From positions 124,001 through 188,000 of the forward strand of contig FMBT01000300.1 in NCBI GenBank assembly GCA_900095095.1: a stretch of 64,000 bases of DNA, given 5' to 3'. Position numbers and translations under genes: made by a program. The notes below the pieces were generated by a model. That model was not told the origin of the DNA and ran no database searches. It saw nothing but the letters and a program-made list of their open reading frames with translations. This document shows, in pieces, positions 12,384 to 25,818 of the stretch (its first letter is position 1; each line of letters begins with the position of its first letter). This DNA is from Fragilariopsis cylindrus CCMP1102 (taxonomy: Eukaryota > Bacillariophyta > Bacillariophyceae > Bacillariales > Bacillariaceae).

Positions 12384-14230
12384 TTACTTTACTTTTTTCT
12401 TTTTCGATGACTGTTTTTTGAGTGGCTTCATTCTCTCGGCAAACGTAGCAATTTCTTGTGTACAGTCTTCGAAGAATACACTATAAAAATTGTCTGAGTA
12501 AATGGCATAAATTTCGCCAGGTTCCCAGTACCCAGCCCCAGCGTAATTGACGTTGAGAACATCACCAATCTTATAGATCGATTGGTTCTGTTCAGATGAC
12601 ACTTCGGCGGGTTCAACTAATTTAATACCAGGCAACGGTTCTAATCTGCCCACATTATTTAAGAGTCTTTTTGCTTCGGTGCTTCCTACTTTAGTCACGA
12701 AATTGTTCAGCCAAAATCGAATGGGCGAATCCTTTTCAAGTGCACCAATTCTTTGATTATAATCCTCGTACCGGGCCCTTCTATATCCGATACCTGGTTA
12801 TTTATCAACCAATCATGTGTGTATGAGTGTGTGTGTGTGTGTGTTTGAGTGGGTAAATGTGTGAATGTGTGTGTTGTGTGTCAGAAGACGCATTTTGATG
12901 AATGTCATTATCACAACCAGCCCCATCATCGATCATCACACCTAATTTAAAAAAAACATCTTACCTCTTTTATCCCCTCCTCTATAAAACCATTGCTCTG
13001 GGGTACCCATGTAGTGATGCAAAATAAAAGGCGTATCCGAAATTTTAGAGTAAATATTCTCAGGGCAAATATCGAGTGGCTGATGAGGGTTCCCCGTTTG
13101 ACTACTCTTGTTAAGATCACTTAGTTTTAATCGCCGTAGGTCGATGATAACCTTGTTTGGTATATTTCTAACTGCACCACAACTTGTATCCCAATGTGTA
13201 TCGACCCATGTTTCTCTAAAGCCAAATTTACGCCAACGCATTGTCTGGAAGTCATTACCATGAAAACCAGGAGGAATCACCTCCTGATTTTCTACGTCTG
13301 TGATATTGCTTTCATGAGCCGAATACTGTATTCTATGTATCGGAAGGCATGGACTGTAGGAATTAGAAAATGAACTAACGTTAGGGATATGAATTTCCCT
13401 TAGCAATTCTGGAACACTCGTCGTTGATAACGTTCCGTTGTCGATATAATTATTGGTAAGTAGATATTCATCCGAATCGATTAGTGTTGTCCAACCCAAA
13501 TTTTGACGTTTAAACGACTTCAGACATTCTAAATTGAATTTGGATTGTCGTACCCTATGATTAGCTAATTTCTCTCCATTTTTTCCTGCCTGCTCAGCCT
13601 TCACCATCTTTTTGAATGTCTTTGGTAGAAATCGTGTTTCGTTCCATTCTTGTATCTTTATTCTATCCCTCCATCGATCGAGAATTTTCGTCGGTCTTGT
13701 TTTACTATTTGGGTCAGATGTAATAATTAAGTTGCGTAGATTTGCCGTGTGATAATGAAACGCTATCCACTCTTTTTTGTTTTGTAGATAGGTTCAAAAT
13801 ATCGTTGGAAACGAACGAGAACAAGAAGCATAGGATTAGAAATTAGGTTCTATGATTTCAATAATAGTTACTGCGACAGTATAGGATATCCATTCCGAAA
13901 CAATAATTACTTAACGACTCCTCGCACTCACTCACCTATTAAGAAATGATTGTCGTCCATTACAATAAGACATGCACTTAACTCAGGTGTTGTTTCTTCT
14001 AAGTCATTACATGGTTTCGATTCCATTTGCTCGTAGTGATGATGTGGTTCTACTGGATGGACGACGTCATTATTATCAAAAGAAGAAGAGAGAGAATAAT
14101 GAAGAACGACATGTATATAGATGCTCGACAACACACCAAAGAAAAGGTATGGAAGAGGTGACCACAGCCAGAACGGCAGTCGTCGTCTTATTTTTGAGTC
14201 GCCTCTCTTATCAGTCTTGGAGATCGGCAT
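12384..14230 (-). CDS. Type II Golgi GT92-like glycosyltransferase with C-terminal Tudor-like domain
   Basis: Three exons: 14230-13936, 13771-12965, 12793-12384, giving 503 aa; introns of 164 and 171 bp are phase-consistent. The N-terminus is a short basic cytosolic stretch then one membrane anchor (LWSPLPYLFFGVLSSIYIHV), the usual type II Golgi layout. The catalytic part has ACLIVMDDNHFL joined to EWIAFHYH, then IDSDEYLL (metal-binding DxD-like) and PFILHHYMGTPEQWFYRGG, matching the GT92/DUF23 group. The last ~75 residues form a separate module (IGDVLNVNYAGAGYWEPG, EIYAIYSDNFYSVFFED) resembling Tudor/SH3-like barrels, ending in a Lys-rich tail. Acceptor sugar is not predictable. Confidence 0.75.
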
Positions 14231-14697
14231 TAGTAGCCGGTCGTAGTTATATTCTCGACGTTGACGTTGACGTTGACGTTGACGTGAAAATTATTTTGTA
14301 TTTGAATTCATCTCTCTTTTTCTCTTTTTGTCATTTTTTGTATTGTGATTGTCTCCATTTTCAAAATTTATTTATTCCGTCATGCAGTAACGTATAATTA
14401 CCCTTCAAGATACGGGACTGGATTTTGATCACGACTAGTCAATTCACGCGGGACTAAAGATTGATGAAGAACACGACTCACTCTGAAAGATTTTTCTTGT
14501 GATTCATTCATCTTACTGTATGTAATAAAAGATATATCGTGAACGCACATCGAAAAGCCTTCTCGAAAAGCCTACTGTGTATCATATCGCAGGAACGAAC
14601 CTTATTCGGTCATAAAACATAAATAGCATACAAGCAAAGCAAAGCAAACAATACATAGTATTCAAAAAGTCTTCTTCTTCAAGTACATCTATTAAAC
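14231..14697. promoter_or_regulatory. Divergent region between the glycosyltransferase and ubiquitin-NiSOD
   Basis: 467 bp that should contain both promoters. It includes a GACGTT hexanucleotide repeat (about 14256-14286), which embeds repeated ACGT/TGACG cores of the kind bound by bZIP factors; that functional reading is inference. Nearer the ubiquitin start there is a short GCAAA repeat. Confidence 0.4.
14256..14286. repeat. (GACGTT)n repeat
   Basis: About five copies of GACGTT in tandem, seen directly, 411 bp upstream of the ubiquitin-NiSOD start codon. Confidence 0.9.
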
Positions 14698-15917
<1,220 letters not shown>

Positions 15918-16515
15918 ACATTCAATCAATCTCGTTTATAAGCCTTACGTATTGAAGAAAAAAAGTAAGATTATTAGAAAAGTGACATGGATCGAACGAA
16001 CTATTAAATTATTAGAAAAAGTGAAACGGATAGCAAACTATTGAATATTGAATTGAATTTAGCATTTTCACGAATACAAATTGTATGGATTAGCGAAGCA
16101 TAAATTAGATGAAATTTATCAAGGAATCTTTTCTGTTTCTCTTTAGTTAGTCGTGAATTCTATAATCTACTGACATTACATAATAGAAAGACAATACGCT
16201 ACAATTAGGATGCTATCGTTCTACATGAATTGCTGTTTAGAAAATCTCAAAATAAAATGAAGATATCCATAATGTGCTATGTAATCAATGTAGATAAGTA
16301 TGTATGTAGTCCTACATATTTATGTAAATGTATGTATGTACAATTCGATTACACCAAATTATTCCCATATAATCGATGCATAGGTCATATGTATCGATAT
16401 TCTGATTGCAATATTCAATACAGTGCGATGCAATATTGTCGGAAGAATTGTTTTTATCCAGAAATTCCATGAGCAATACTAGCAGTCGCTAGTAACGGCA
16501 CACTGTCAATCATCA
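15918..16515. other. Intergenic between convergent genes
   Basis: 598 bp AT-rich 3' region shared by ubiquitin-NiSOD and the minus-strand gene at 16516-17661. TATGTA-type short repeats near 16300-16340. No gene seen. Confidence 0.5.
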
Positions 16516-17661
16516 TTAATCTCTCTTCAGTCTCATCATCAGCTGATGGAGAGTTGTACCTTGAGTTATTGTTACCTCTTCTGCTTCGCCATTTGACACT
16601 GCAGCTACCACTTGTTGTTTCTTACTTGTTGGACAGTCGATTATCTTAGTAGGCTCCAACGTATACTTCTGAATAATAACAGATGGATCACTTGCTAAAC
16701 GAGCAACAAATGTATGCCCTATGAACGAGCCTTCGTATTTTGTTGCTGAATTCCAATCCCACATGAAGTCTTGTGACGAACCTTGTGTCCCCATATGGAA
16801 TTTGTACTTTTCATCACAACTAAATCCTTTGTCTGGAACTTCCGTCAGCGTACTCGCATAATATACGCTCAAGGGACATCCAACTTGGTTACGAAAACCA
16901 ATATCGATTGTATTACACGGTCTATCCCTTGTATCTAATCTTCCAGATTCTGTTTGTTTCAATTCTAGACCTGGTGTGTACGGTTCCACATCGAGAGGTT
17001 TTTTCGCCGTACTGTCGCAGTAATTATTATCACTAGGTTCACCGATTGGGATCATACCAATCCGATGTTGTAGGACGATATTTCCCAAAGCGCCATCATC
17101 AATGATTTCACGGACGTGATACACGAAAGATTCAAAGGTAGGTACAGAAATCCAATCACCAGGTTTGACCATTGCCATAGGATCATCTATTGCTTTCATA
17201 TCAGGATGAAAAGGTGAATATTCTATACCATCAATAATCCATGCAACAACAACATGTTTCGTACTCGTATTTTCTACAATCCATGTAGTATCGAATCCTT
17301 TTACTGCCATTTCATTTTCAAGGGATTGAACTTTGCCTATGGGACAAGTCACAGTTTGTTGATTCGGAACCAATGATGCACCAGCTCCACTCTCTTTCAA
17401 TTTTGAATAAATTAATTCTCGTTCATGGCTGCCTTTTTCGGGACGTGAAGTTCGCTGGCTTGTTTCACAGACGCGTGGCGCGTGATATTTTGGTAGATAT
17501 CGTTGACGAGGGCACATAGGTAGCTGCTGCTGCTGCTGCTGCTGCCAAGTATCATCGCCTACGTTACATGTATTCGTCTCGCCGATGCCGCTATCACTGA
17601 CACCTCCATTTAATGCTAGTGCACCAGCTGCAGCTGCTTTGATAAAGTTGTGAGAATTCAT
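16516..17661 (-). CDS. Hypothetical protein, possible VHL-beta-like fold
   Basis: 381 aa, single exon, unbroken. It starts with an Ala/Gly-rich segment and a Gln run, then has two apparent beta-rich halves. The first contains FDTTWIVENTSTKHVVVAW and PGDWISVPTFESFVYHVRE. The second contains IGFRNQVGCPLSVYYAST, DFMWDWNSATKYEGSFIGHT and FVARLASDPSVIIQKYTLEP. The second half (Asn followed by a short strand, then a later GHTFVARL strand) vaguely recalls the VHL beta domain, but the match is weak and I would not name it on this. No signal peptide is evident and there are several scattered Cys. The gene starts beside a large microsatellite that lies in its 5' flank. Confidence 0.6.
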   Translation of the reverse strand: MNSHNFIKAAAAGALALNGGVSDSGIGETNTCNVGDDTWQQQQQQQLPMCPRQRYLPKYHAPRVCETSQRTSRPEKGSHERELIYSKLKESGAGASLVPNQQTVTCPIGKVQSLENEMAVKGFDTTWIVENTSTKHVVVAWIIDGIEYSPFHPDMKAIDDPMAMVKPGDWISVPTFESFVYHVREIIDDGALGNIVLQHRIGMIPIGEPSDNNYCDSTAKKPLDVEPYTPGLELKQTESGRLDTRDRPCNTIDIGFRNQVGCPLSVYYASTLTEVPDKGFSCDEKYKFHMGTQGSSQDFMWDWNSATKYEGSFIGHTFVARLASDPSVIIQKYTLEPTKIIDCPTSKKQQVVAAVSNGEAEEVTITQGTTLHQLMMRLKRD

Positions 17662-17765
17662 GCTAATATATATATATGTATGTAGGACCTATATATATTC
17701 TGCGTCTATCGGTATTTATTTTGATGAGAAAAGTACGTTAATGGTCTTTCCTTTCCTTCTTTCCT

Positions 17766-17813
<48 letters not shown>

Positions 17814-18429
17814 TCCTTCCTTCTTTGTTTCGTTCGTTCGTTCGTTCGTTCGTTCGTTCGTTCGTTCGTTCGTTCGTTCGTTAGTTCGTTGTTTTTGTTA
17901 TTTTGTTATTGTTGCATTGTGACGTTCTATATTAAAGTCTTTAGTTTTTGATGCCACTATTATTTATCGCGTGTCGCTGCGTTGTCATTCGCTTTGATAT
18001 ATGCGAGTAAACCTCAATCTAGTCGTGTTTACACTACGAATATAAGGGGCACATATGTGTCCTTCGAGTATTTATGACTGATACCGTACAAGCATAATAT
18101 TATATATTAGATTATATTAGATTATTTTTGTATCTAGCTAACTTCGAAGTAGCGTGAGCCCATTCTAGTGTAAAGAAAGCTGCAGTTTAGTTCTTCTTGC
18201 ATCTGATGGATTTTACAGTCCCCAGCTACCCGACATATTTCTAGTTTATAATATGTATTATGTACTACTTGAGTTGTATCTATATGGATCAGATATATCG
18301 TAACTGCTTTGATCAAACTTAGACAAGATTAATGCCGCAGATCAATCAATCTAGGTATATTGAAACTTCAAAAGCAACTTACATAAGTAAATCTTAAATT
18401 ATTTTACTACGAGTAGTAGTATTTTTCTA
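17662..18429. other. Intergenic with large tetranucleotide repeats
   Basis: About 770 bp separating the start of the 16516-17661 gene from the 3' end of the PIKfyve gene (both minus strand). Apart from the repeats at 17747-17884 it is AT-rich with no recognisable gene. Confidence 0.55.
17747..17884. repeat. (TTTC)n followed by (TTCG)n microsatellite
   Basis: About 80 bp of CTTT/TTTC units followed by about 55 bp of perfect TTCG units, 86-223 bp upstream of the minus-strand start codon at 17661. Seen directly. Confidence 0.95.
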
Positions 18430-21400
18430 TCATATCGTAGTCCATTTACTAGGAACTGTCATGAAGTACCGCTCCATTGCATTGGTGAAACGGGCCTTGT
18501 AAAGGGGAGGTTGAATAATGGTTGGAGCCTCGCTTCCAACCACCATTGGTAAAGATTTCCCAACACGTTCCATCTGTTTCAGAATATCATACTGCCTCAT
18601 GAAATCAATTATTCCCACAACAAGTTCCATTTTCTCTTCGTCAATACCAACCAGAATGGAATAATCGAGGACATTGATTATGGAGAGAAATAGTGTGTCG
18701 TTTAGGATGCTCATGTGGAAAACAGCCTTGGCTCGATCATGCATGGGCATAGGTCTTCCGAATGTTTCCTCCAAAAAATCACCATCTAAAAGAGTTCGGA
18801 GACCCTTCTTATCGGTACCGCCATCAGTTGTACCATCCTCCCCATCACTGCTGTTTGGATTGTCCTCTGTGCCTCCACTTCCATCCAAATCTATTCCAGA
18901 GTTAGATGCATGTTTCCGCTGCCCATTCGCTGTATCCAAACCATAGCTACTATTGGTGTTGTGGTTGTTACTTTGATCCTCGTAATTGCTTTTCATTTGA
19001 GCTGCAAATCGACCTCGAAGCGAACCTTTCAAATCAAAGGTCTTCGTGATTTTCTTGTTGTAAAATATATTCTGCAGAGGGGAGACAACGACGAAGATAA
19101 GTTTTGTGATGAACGAGATTTCCGTGATTGAGTTTCTCAATGACAACAACGACTCCATAGAACGAGACTTACCTGCATCACAGCTACTTGTTCCATACTT
19201 CTTTTACCGGTTACTCTGTTGTGATAACCGATCTGGTAAACCCCCAAAATTTTGCATAAAACAGTCGGTCTATTTAGAAAAGTGTTGATAGAATAAGGAA
19301 AAAACATACGTTAGCATTTGCATCACATTCGCGCATTTTTCCATTCTAAAATAAATATAAAGAGGTTGATTAGTACATACAATCCATGAAAAAATGCCTT
19401 GCTCAGGTATTCAAAGTATGCTGGTGCACAGTCTAAAAACATTTGAAGTTCCGTTCGTGAGATGCACTTGATGACAAAACGGTCGTCCAATGTACGTGCA
19501 AAGCTTGCGCCACTTTTTCCACCGCTGGCAGCCCATGAATATGCGGAAGAAAGACTCAGTATATACGATCGCTCTATATCTAAGACTGTAGGCGAACCAG
19601 AGGCTGGGTCGCCTGTGTTATCTTTTGAGCCAGCAACTGGCGACAAGAAGGCTTCGCGGACAGCATGAAATTGAGTTGCCCAGTAAGTTGTGCAGACGAA
19701 TTTGCAAAGGTTCTGACCTTTCTCGTCTAGTTCCCGAAATGTGTGTTTAATGTGACTTTTATTTCTCATTAGCATTCTTCGTTCTATCCCTTGTTTCCCA
19801 GAAGAGTTGGACGACGGATGAGCACCTGACGAGGATTTCTGTGGGTCCTTTAATGGATTACGAGTTCCATCTGCTTGTAGCTTGTTTGGTCCATCTAATG
19901 GCGAACCTAGCCCATTTGCAGTTTCAGGACTGGAAGCGTCTATCTTGGAATAGGTTTGGAATTGGTTGTCGTATTCTTTGGATGATAGGGAAAATGCAAT
20001 GACAGTCGACAACTGTTCATCGACAACAGGAACCACAATACCATTGACACCCGGTTCAAGTCTTGGTCGACCTTCGTGGAATATACCCAGATCTACAACA
20101 TAAGGATCTCGTTCTCTGCCCCCACGCTGAAAGAAACGAGTGATAGCGGATTTGACGGTAGCTCCTGGTGTTTGTTTGATTTGAGAATTTGATGTTCTCT
20201 CTTTCTCTTGCTCTCCACGTTTTGACAAAGACCTTCCTCCTAGTCGGGAAGTGTCGATTGTCTGGGACACGGGGTTTGTGCTATAAAGGCGTCGTCTGGA
20301 AGCCAATACGTCAGCATCTACTTCTGCTGAAAAGTCGATAGCCCCATCTGGGTCTTCAAAGTCATCGTCGAACTCCATTTCAACCTTCTGATCAGTATTT
20401 CCGGGTATCGTGGGTAAGACAGTATGAATATCGGTGAGATTATAGCGAGAGTATACTTCATGTAACTGGCGGAGTCTCCTCATTCCTTCATTAAGCTCCT
20501 CTATATTCTGATCACCAGCTACAATTGCAGGAACGTTCGGTCCCATCCCACTTTCATTGCGCTGAAACGCAGAAGACAATTTCTTCATTGCGACAATTGC
20601 TTGTCCCGCGGCGCTCAATTTTTCGTTCCAGGCTGACGTGAGCATAAAAAGAAAGCGCCTTGCGTGCCACGGGAATCGAAACAGAGCTTCATCATTTACA
20701 GAACCCTCATGTTCATGCAAACATTTGTCAGAAACAGACGCAATTTTCTCCTGAAGAGTTTTTGCTGCATGATCCACTTCGTTACTGATTCGATTAAGCT
20801 CGCTCATTACGGTTTGAAGATTCGAATTGTCTGAAATTCGTTTAAGCGATCGTGCTTCTCTAGCCACCTTTTCGATGTGTTTATCAAACTTGAAAAAAAG
20901 CGAGCTTGAAGCCATAGAGATTTTTTCTAATTGCCGAAGAGCTTTTGCCCGATGAAACGTTGTATCGATAGGCAGTGACTTTCTCACAAAGACACCAAAT
21001 GGCCGAATTCTTTCGTAGGTAAACCTTGCTGCTAGGCGGCCACACCCGAAAAACAAAGTGGAAGACTTTTGTAAGCGGCATGTACAAGTACTCTGTGGTG
21101 AATTCATAATCGTGTCTCTATTGTAAAAAAAAGATTCGAGGAATTTTCCAAATGAGTATTTCCAAGTGTTTTCGGAGAGCCATGCCAAGGGAGTGACAAC
21201 CATTGCGCATTCTTTGCAGTAAGTCCAAGTTGCGATAGGACTATCGTCAAGTTCCCCTGAGCCGTCGTCAGCTTGTTTAGTGCTATCCATATTATTCCGA
21301 TTAGCTTGCATTGGTGCTGTTGGGAGAGGCTCATCCAAGTGATCAACTGTAATATTTATTAGACCGTCATTATGAACGAACGACAAAGAGTGATCGAGCA

Positions 21401-24400
21401 CAGATTTCTTACAGCTTGGGTTTTGACATTTTAAAGAGAGATTGAAACATGAATCTCTTAAAAACTGTCCGAGTGAAACATCCTGCATAGAATAATAGCA
21501 TATTCCTTTCACTTCAGCAGGACAGCACTGAGTTTTGCCAGTCATCCAGACTGACGTAATGAGAATCGATTGATGATCAAAGGCCGTGATCTGGCCTGAA
21601 ATCGACCGTTGTATACCCTCGTTGTTCGTTCCACCATTCCATGGTCTGATTTTGCGGTTGTTTGGAGGACTTCCGTAATCCACACAGAGCGACGAACTGA
21701 ACAGGTTCTTCTTTTCTACATTGTAATCCGGATGCAAACGTGCACATCGTTCTTTCAAGTAAGACATTTCAAGTTTCATATTATACGCGGCGCTCACAAG
21801 AAACCGAAAAACGCTTTTGATCTGTTTCAATGCAGCCTTGTTTGCCCCCCTTAGAACGACTGTACAACCCAGGTGCTTCGGGCAGCCTTCCAGCATTACA
21901 TATGTTTGAGTAACACCTCGCTTTGCGAGTCCACTCTGGATTGCTGCTGCTCCATCAAGAATATCTTCACCGAGCATATTCGCCGCTAGAGCTGCTTGCC
22001 GTTCGTGGTTACTAAGTTTTTTATTTTTCAGTAATGTTTGGACGTGTTGCTGTCCGTTTTTAATAATTTTTGACTCGCCATTTACCCAGGATTCGTTATC
22101 ACGTGCGACTATGAAACGAAATCGTTGGCACTTCCCTAGAACATGGGCTCCAAATTGATTCATAATGTGATCTGTGCTACTGATGATTGTTGCGCCAGTT
22201 TGCCGCGAAATTCGATTTAGAAGTGATGCCTTCACCCGTTGCAGAAGTTGTACGTTATTCTTTAGGAGTAAATCTTGTGCCCTACGACTTACACCCTTAC
22301 CAACCATAAGTATATCAGGTTCAAGCTTCAGAATCTTTCCAACCAGGATCTCTATGTACTTATCTTCCTGTTCCAGTAATGTATCAAAGGATGCTATACG
22401 AGCAGTTCGTGTAAATTCGATACCTCCGCTTAATAACTGCAATTTGATAGCAGACGTGTTTTATTGGAAAATATGAGGTAAAAAATACTAGAAAAGCAAA
22501 GACAAACATGATATCTGACTTACCATAATTCTAGGATTGAGTATTTCTCGCGGCATTTGTTTATTTGTTCCGGTCTTTCTGAAAACGATCCCACTAATAT
22601 AGGCACATTCGGAACACGATCCACCGGGAATCACTAGGAAAAATTGGATCGCCGAGTCGAGTACAAGTTATAGACGGTAGAACATACAGTTAGCGATATA
22701 ATATAGCATCGATGAAAGATAAGGTAGTGCGGGATTGCAACAACAGCGGAAGACGGCGGACACTAATACTAGTACTATCGTAAATACATACCTTTGATTT
22801 TGACGTATGGTCGAACGTCTAACATGTCCCCTCGTTTAATATTTGGGTCAACCGTTGCACAACATCGTGTAGCAAGGCTCATCAATTTGTTCACCCATTT
22901 TGAATGGAAATTATTGACATCCTCTTTCCTTATGTTTCCATCCTTATCGGCCACTTTCTCCTCGCAAAGCTTCTTCCATAGTATCGGTGCATCCGTTTCC
23001 AACAATGACGCTGTCATCTGTTCTAAATGAATGGCTGCTGTTAAACCTAGATGATGGTTCCCCTCTTGAACAATACTAGATCGATCAAAATTGGCAAGTG
23101 ATGACGATGAAGATGACGATGATTGACTTGTCTGGCGTTTCGTCAACACTAAAGGTGAAAGAACCTCTGTCGCATTAATTTCTTTTTCTTCTTGTTCTAT
23201 CATATCATGTTCGGTTCGCAATCGCCGATTAGCATCGTATATATTCCCTTCAGCTCCTACGATTTTGGACCATTGACGCAAGACAGATGATTCTTCATCA
23301 TCACCATGGAAGTCTTGCAATTGAGACGAAAATCCGTCGACGGTTGTCGTGTTAGCGTTGTTCGAGGGAGTGTAAAGCTTTTGAGGAGTAGTTGTAACCG
23401 TTTCGGTACCACCACTCGAAGTACCTTGTTGTACTTGTTCTTTAGTATTTCGTCGCTTTCGATCCGCGGCATCCGCTGCCACTTCTGCCGCGTTAAGTTT
23501 CTCCTGCTTTTGCTGTTGAGCTGCTACTTGATCAAAGCACATCTTACATGTTCTCAAAATTATGTTGTTGCTATTATTGTTGCTGTTGTTCCCATTCGTA
23601 CTAGATGATGACTGAGACACGCTATTCCTTCCAGGTGAAGAGGGAGCACCGATTTGATATTGATGTTGATTATTACCGTATCGTTTGGGAGAAGAGGGTG
23701 ATAGCGATAATTTTTGCCACGACGACGCGGATGATGAAACCAGTGGCGAAGACGAGGACGCAGGGACGAAATAACCAGAACAAGTGTTGCAAAATACCTG
23801 TCCACAAATACGACAGTGGTGTCGGCGTCTAAAATACGTACAACATCAACGTGTTAGGATCGAATCGATGTAATCTAGTATGTTACAGCAGACACGACCA
23901 CCTTGCACCTGATTGGGAGTGCACGTTACATACAATAGTTTACCCTGCGACTCATACGTTCGAGCAAAATACAATACTGATAATAAACAATAATACATAC
24001 CTAAATACCGTAAATGGCGCATCACATGAGTAACAAGTCTTGCATAACCGATCTGGCATCCAGGCAACATCCGTAATGCTAACGGCAGAAGACTTCTTGT
24101 TGATGGCAGCGTCATTTTTCCTTCCTGCGCCAACATTATTCGACATAAAATTCGGATCGGCGGATGACGATACCGTCAAGTACTGCTGGTTCATAGCATC
24201 GTCATCGTCCTCTTCATCTTCTGTTTCTTCCAAAATATTGGATAGAGCTCTCCCTTCACCTCCAAAGGACGACATATCATTACTAGCGAAATTCACAAAC
24301 GGAGATTGATGTTTAACGATTTCCTGTTGTTTTATCTGTTGTGGTTTATTATTGACACTGACACTGCCATCTTCGTTATTGGTTTCATTTTTGTTGCCAC

Positions 24401-25388
24401 TATCGACGTATATCCTTCTTCTTGGTTCGAACCGATTCAATTTTGGCATAACCCCAACGTGATAATAATAGGCTGCGATGAAATCACGTGAAGGATCGTC
24501 TAGAACTGGCTTTTGATAGGTTATTTCGTGTTCCTTCGGTTTCAATACAGCGTTATTGTTGTTATTATTGTTACTGTTTCTGAGTTGCCACAAGAGATTC
24601 ATGTTACTCGAATCAATACAATTATCACAACTACTACTAGTACTAGTAGAGCCATTATTTCGTATCGGTGTGATTTTAAGGGGAGCCTTCCACAGTAGCT
24701 GCTCATCTATCGACCAATCCCGAGAATTTACTAACTTCTGCTGTTGTGGAATATTATTATCATCGTCCCCGCCGCCGTCACGATTATTATTACTCTTATT
24801 GTTGCTTCGTTGACTTATACCGATACCTTCGACGCCGCCATCGTTAAGATCCTTTTCTTCCGCTGCCGCCGTCGTCGGTATCACACTTCCGTTACTGCTC
24901 ATCTGTTGTTGTTGTTGTTGTTGCCGCAATAATTGAAGTTGCTGCTGTTTCGGTGTGGGGATTGCTGCTGTTCCACCCAATAGCCAATCTGCTGTCTTAT
25001 CTTGCCATTGTGTTGAACTGTTCGTTAAGGCTTGACTCCGAGTCCCGTAGGATGGAAATTGTACCAACAAATGATCCGCAAGTTCATCCTCATCGACTTG
25101 TAATTTGATCCCCTCATGTGGTGCTTCCGAAGACAGTAACAACCCAGCATCATCATCAATCAATGGAAATAGAGTTTTGTTACTTTTCGTTGGGAGAGAA
25201 ATAATACCATTCACATTCACATCAGTACTAGTATTATTGCTTGTTGTATTATGTCTTTCATCCCTCTCACTACCGGCAACGCCCAACAGATTCTTCAACA
25301 TGTTCAAAACCTGGGATATGAACCGAACGAATCCACTATTCGTCTCTCTTGAAAAAAGAAATTCAACTAATACCGATGCGATATTCAA
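18430..25388 (-). CDS. 1-phosphatidylinositol-3-phosphate 5-kinase (PIKfyve/Fab1)
   Basis: Makes PI(3,5)P2 on endosomes and vacuoles. Six exons: 25388-24001, 23828-22792, 22633-22524, 22436-19381, 19269-19173, 19071-18430; about 2109 aa, close to yeast Fab1 and human PIKfyve. The FYVE finger starts at WMPD (about residue 443) and continues CKTCYSCDAPF, RRRHHCRICGQVFCNTCSG; intron 1 splits its Arg codon. The last zinc pair (LRTCKMCF) follows a Ser/Asn-rich insert of about 65 residues. The CCT/TCP1-like domain spans exons 2-4 (IPGGSCSECAYISGIVF, PREILNPRIM). The C-terminal kinase shows TVLCKILGVYQIGYHN, ITKTFDLKGSLRGRF, NVLDYSILVGIDEE and VVGIIDFMRQYD, the PIPK catalytic motifs. Intron 5 (19270-19380) was placed to match family spacing exactly. 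No DEP domain seen. Confidence 0.94.
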
Positions 25389-25818
25389 TCACCTACTGTA
25401 TAGTATCGAATAATGGGCCGACAATCTTCTAATTTCTCTTTATCAATAGGCTACTATCATCGATATACACAGAAATATGCTTAACCTCTCTTCTCACAAC
25501 TGTCACTCCCAACACGGGACGACAACTACTAAATGAAGGAGCACGGTATCAAGATTTATGTGTTTTGTCGATGACATTAAATCCCATTTTCAAAAACAAA
25601 AAAACAAAGACGAAAAGGAGGCTCCGATTATTTTACATTTCTCACTCAATTTTTCTGAGTCACGTTTCGTCAGTCGTAGCAAACTTCCTAACCATGCGAT
25701 TTTTTTCACAACGAACTTTTGAACTGCCTCGAGATTGAAGATATTGAGACGATAACACAAATCTTCGAACACAAAGTAAAGAGAGAAGAAGAGAGCATCA
25801 CAAAATAGAACCATTACT
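25389..25818. promoter_or_regulatory. Divergent region, PIKfyve / CCNDBP1-like
   Basis: 430 bp between two outward-facing start codons; both promoters should lie here. No specific motif can be called. Confidence 0.35.

Noticed and set aside
19310-19345. Possible 36-bp cassette exon inside the fifth PIKfyve intron
   Set aside because: GT/AG sites flank it and it is in frame, but skipping it gives spacing identical to human PIKfyve (FEYLSKAFFHG-LPTVLCKILG) while including it adds 12 residues and needs 35- and 40-bp introns. The simple 111-bp intron is the better model.
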